From the NCBI GenBank assembly GCA_035620975.1, contig DASPFV010000186.1:1-14070 (forward strand): a stretch of DNA of 14,070 nt, written 5' to 3'. The DNA comes from DASPFV01 sp035620975 (GTDB taxonomy: Bacteria > Acidobacteriota > Vicinamibacteria > Vicinamibacterales > 2-12-FULL-66-21). Below the pieces are notes generated by a model. The model ran no database searches and was not told where the DNA came from. It saw nothing but the letters and a program-made list of their open reading frames with translations. The position numbers and the translations under genes were made by a program. Shown here piece by piece: positions 12,428 to 14,070 of this stretch (its first letter is position 1; every line of letters starts with the position of its first letter).

Positions 12428-14065
12428 ATGCCGATACGCACACTCGTCGTCGCGCTCGCGCTCGTCGGTCCAATCGTCCACGCGCAAGAAAGCGTGCTGC
12501 CCCGCGAGGTGCGGGCCGCCGCCGACGGAATCAGCAGCGCGCAGCTCGCGAAGGAACTGGCGTTCCTCTCCTCCGACGAACTGCAGGGGCGCAACACGCC
12601 ATCGCCTGGCTTCGACAAGGCCGCAGCCTACGTCGCCGACCGCCTGAAGCAGGCGGGGGTGACACCATTCGGAGACGATGGGACGTTCTTCCAGCGCTAC
12701 GAGATGCACGAGTCTCGGGTCGACGTCGACGCGGCGTGGGTCGAGATCGGCGGTGAACGCTTCCGCTTCGGGGATGACTTCGTCATGCGTTCGTTCGCGG
12801 CCCCCCTCGCCGGTGAACTGCCGCTCGTGTACGTCGGGCACGGCTGGACCGTTCAGGACAGCGAAATCAACCCCTACGCCGGTCTCGACGTGCGGGGCAA
12901 GCTGGTGGTCGCGCACGGCGGGCGCGCCCTGCCGACGGGTGCGTCCGTCGAGCAGATCGGTCGCGTGATCGTGGGTGCCAGCGCTCCGCTGGCCGAAGCC
13001 GCCCGGCTGGGCGCGGCCGGCGTGGTGTTCATCGGCCAGTCGAGCCCGCGCGCCAGTCAGGAGGCGGCGCGCAACCAGAACACGGCGCGGCGGGAGCTGG
13101 AACCGCCCGTCCCCTCCGCCTATGCCGCGCCGTCGGTGACGTCCATCGTGCTCGCGTCATCGGCGACCGAAGCGCTGTTTGCGGGCGAACGCGCGGACAG
13201 CGGGGAGATCATCGAGCGTGGCGAGAAGGGGGATTACCCTGCCTCGTTCCAGTTCGCGAAGTCCGTGACCCTGAACGTGCCGGCGACGCAGACGGTGGTG
13301 CACCGTCCGTACAACGTGGTGGCCCTGATCGAGGGAAGCGATCCGGCCCTCCGGGACGAGTACGTCACGGTCGAGGCGCACCTCGACGGCGCGGTCGGCT
13401 CGCGCGCGATCGACGGCGACGCCGTCTACAACTCCGCGGACGACAACGCCACCGGCAGTGCCGCCGCGCTGCTCATCGCCGAGCAGATGATGCGGGCTCC
13501 GCGCCCGAAGCGCTCACTCGTCTTCATCTGGGACAGCGGGGAGGAGCAGGGGCTCTGGGGCACGCGCTACTTCGTCAGCCGGCCCCCGGTTTCCGAAGGC
13601 AAGGTCGTGGCGCATTTCAACATCGACATGATCGGCGCCACGCGTGCGCCGGGGACGGCGGATGCATCGGAGACGCGCGTCACCGGCCCGAACGAGGTCT
13701 ACCTGATCGGGCCGGGCGTGCTGAGCGCGCGCGCCGACGCGCTGCTCGAGCGCGTGAATCGCCAGTATCTGAACCTGCGGTTCAACCGCGACCACGACAG
13801 GGCGGACAGCGAGTTCTTCTACCCGCGCACGGACGCCGGCCCATTCCTGGAGCGCGGCATCCTGACGATCGGGTTCACGACGGGCATCCACGATCGCTAT
13901 CACCTGCCGTCGGACGAGGCCCGCTTCCTGGACCCGAAGAAGATGGAGGCGATCGCCCGCACCGCGCTCGCGAGCATCTGGGCCATCGCGGATTCGCCGG
14001 AACGTCCGCGCATCGACAAGCCGGTCCCGGCGAGCGTGCCGCGGTGGGGTCAGGTCTTGCACTGA
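12428..14065 (+). CDS. Secreted M28-family Zn aminopeptidase with PA domain
   Basis: This is a 545-residue exported metallopeptidase. The signal peptide is residues 1-19 (cut after VHA). A lead-in helix region contains LAFLSSDELQGRNTPSPGFDKAAAYV, a common start of bacterial M28 enzymes. A protease-associated domain is inserted at about 130-265 (YVGHGW, GLDVRGKLVVAHGG, AARLGAAGVVFI). The two-zinc site is assigned as His318 (VEAHLDG), the Asp of SADDNATG (338/339), Glu372-Glu373 (DSGEEQG, base and ligand), Asp400 (FNIDMIG) and His492 (DRYHLPSDE). It should release N-terminal residues from peptides in the periplasm or outside. ATG 12428 is chosen because it begins the signal peptide; the upstream open frame runs through the DinB-like gene and is not credible. 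The ribosome binding site is weak. The gene ends five bases before the window end and is complete. Confidence 0.92.
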   Translation: MPIRTLVVALALVGPIVHAQESVLPREVRAAADGISSAQLAKELAFLSSDELQGRNTPSPGFDKAAAYVADRLKQAGVTPFGDDGTFFQRYEMHESRVDVDAAWVEIGGERFRFGDDFVMRSFAAPLAGELPLVYVGHGWTVQDSEINPYAGLDVRGKLVVAHGGRALPTGASVEQIGRVIVGASAPLAEAARLGAAGVVFIGQSSPRASQEAARNQNTARRELEPPVPSAYAAPSVTSIVLASSATEALFAGERADSGEIIERGEKGDYPASFQFAKSVTLNVPATQTVVHRPYNVVALIEGSDPALRDEYVTVEAHLDGAVGSRAIDGDAVYNSADDNATGSAAALLIAEQMMRAPRPKRSLVFIWDSGEEQGLWGTRYFVSRPPVSEGKVVAHFNIDMIGATRAPGTADASETRVTGPNEVYLIGPGVLSARADALLERVNRQYLNLRFNRDHDRADSEFFYPRTDAGPFLERGILTIGFTTGIHDRYHLPSDEARFLDPKKMEAIARTALASIWAIADSPERPRIDKPVPASVPRWGQVLH

Positions 14066-14070
14066 CGTAC

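Overview
The window is GC-rich, densely coded DNA with every convincing gene on the + strand. The gene mix is: a CO-dehydrogenase-type cox maturation cluster, a DUF1684 lipoprotein, a CE15-type glucuronoyl esterase, a large Oar-like TonB-dependent receptor with an N-terminal carboxypeptidase-regulatory domain, a Ser/Thr kinase fused to a PD40/TolB-like propeller, a secreted DinB-like protein and a PA-domain M28 peptidase. This mix is typical of soil Acidobacteriota, probably the Vicinamibacteria side of the phylum. That placement is inferred from gene content and style; no marker gene or rRNA is present. No tRNA, rRNA, CRISPR array, insertion sequence or phage gene was seen.

Bases 2-3954 are a tight operon: the 3' end of coxM (FAD subunit), coxD (MoxR-type AAA+ ATPase), coxE (VWA protein), coxG (SRPBCC protein) and a DUF1684 lipoprotein. 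All four junctions are 4-base stop/start overlaps (GTGA, GTGA, ATGA, ATGA). CoxD and CoxE are the maturation machinery of molybdenum hydroxylases of the CO dehydrogenase type, and CoxG is linked to membrane/quinone coupling. The catalytic genes coxS and coxL are not visible and would have to lie upstream. coxF is absent between coxE and coxG. After a 29-base gap with a good ribosome binding site comes the secreted CE15-like esterase (3984-5234).

Bases 5235-5526 hold a 7-base-period GGTTCNN repeat and the strong ribosome binding site of the TonB-dependent receptor (5527-8451). The receptor is followed by a 459-base repeat island: three tandem 42-44-base units with a nested 10-base period (8474-8601), then a 113-base imperfect inverted repeat (8681-8793). 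The kinase-propeller gene follows (8911-11568).

Bases 11569-11811 are non-coding and end in a perfect 9-base inverted repeat that brackets a -10-like GATAAT immediately before the DinB-like gene (11812-12402). The M28 peptidase (12428-14065) lies 25 bases further on, probably in the same transcript. No convincing Rho-independent terminator was found.

Functionally, the left end points to aerobic CO (or related Mo-hydroxylase) oxidation. The rest is an envelope/exported set: esterase, outer-membrane transporter, signalling kinase and peptidase. The least explained features are the lipoprotein coupled to the cox genes, the tail-less CoxG, the repeat island and the inverted repeat in front of the DinB-like gene.
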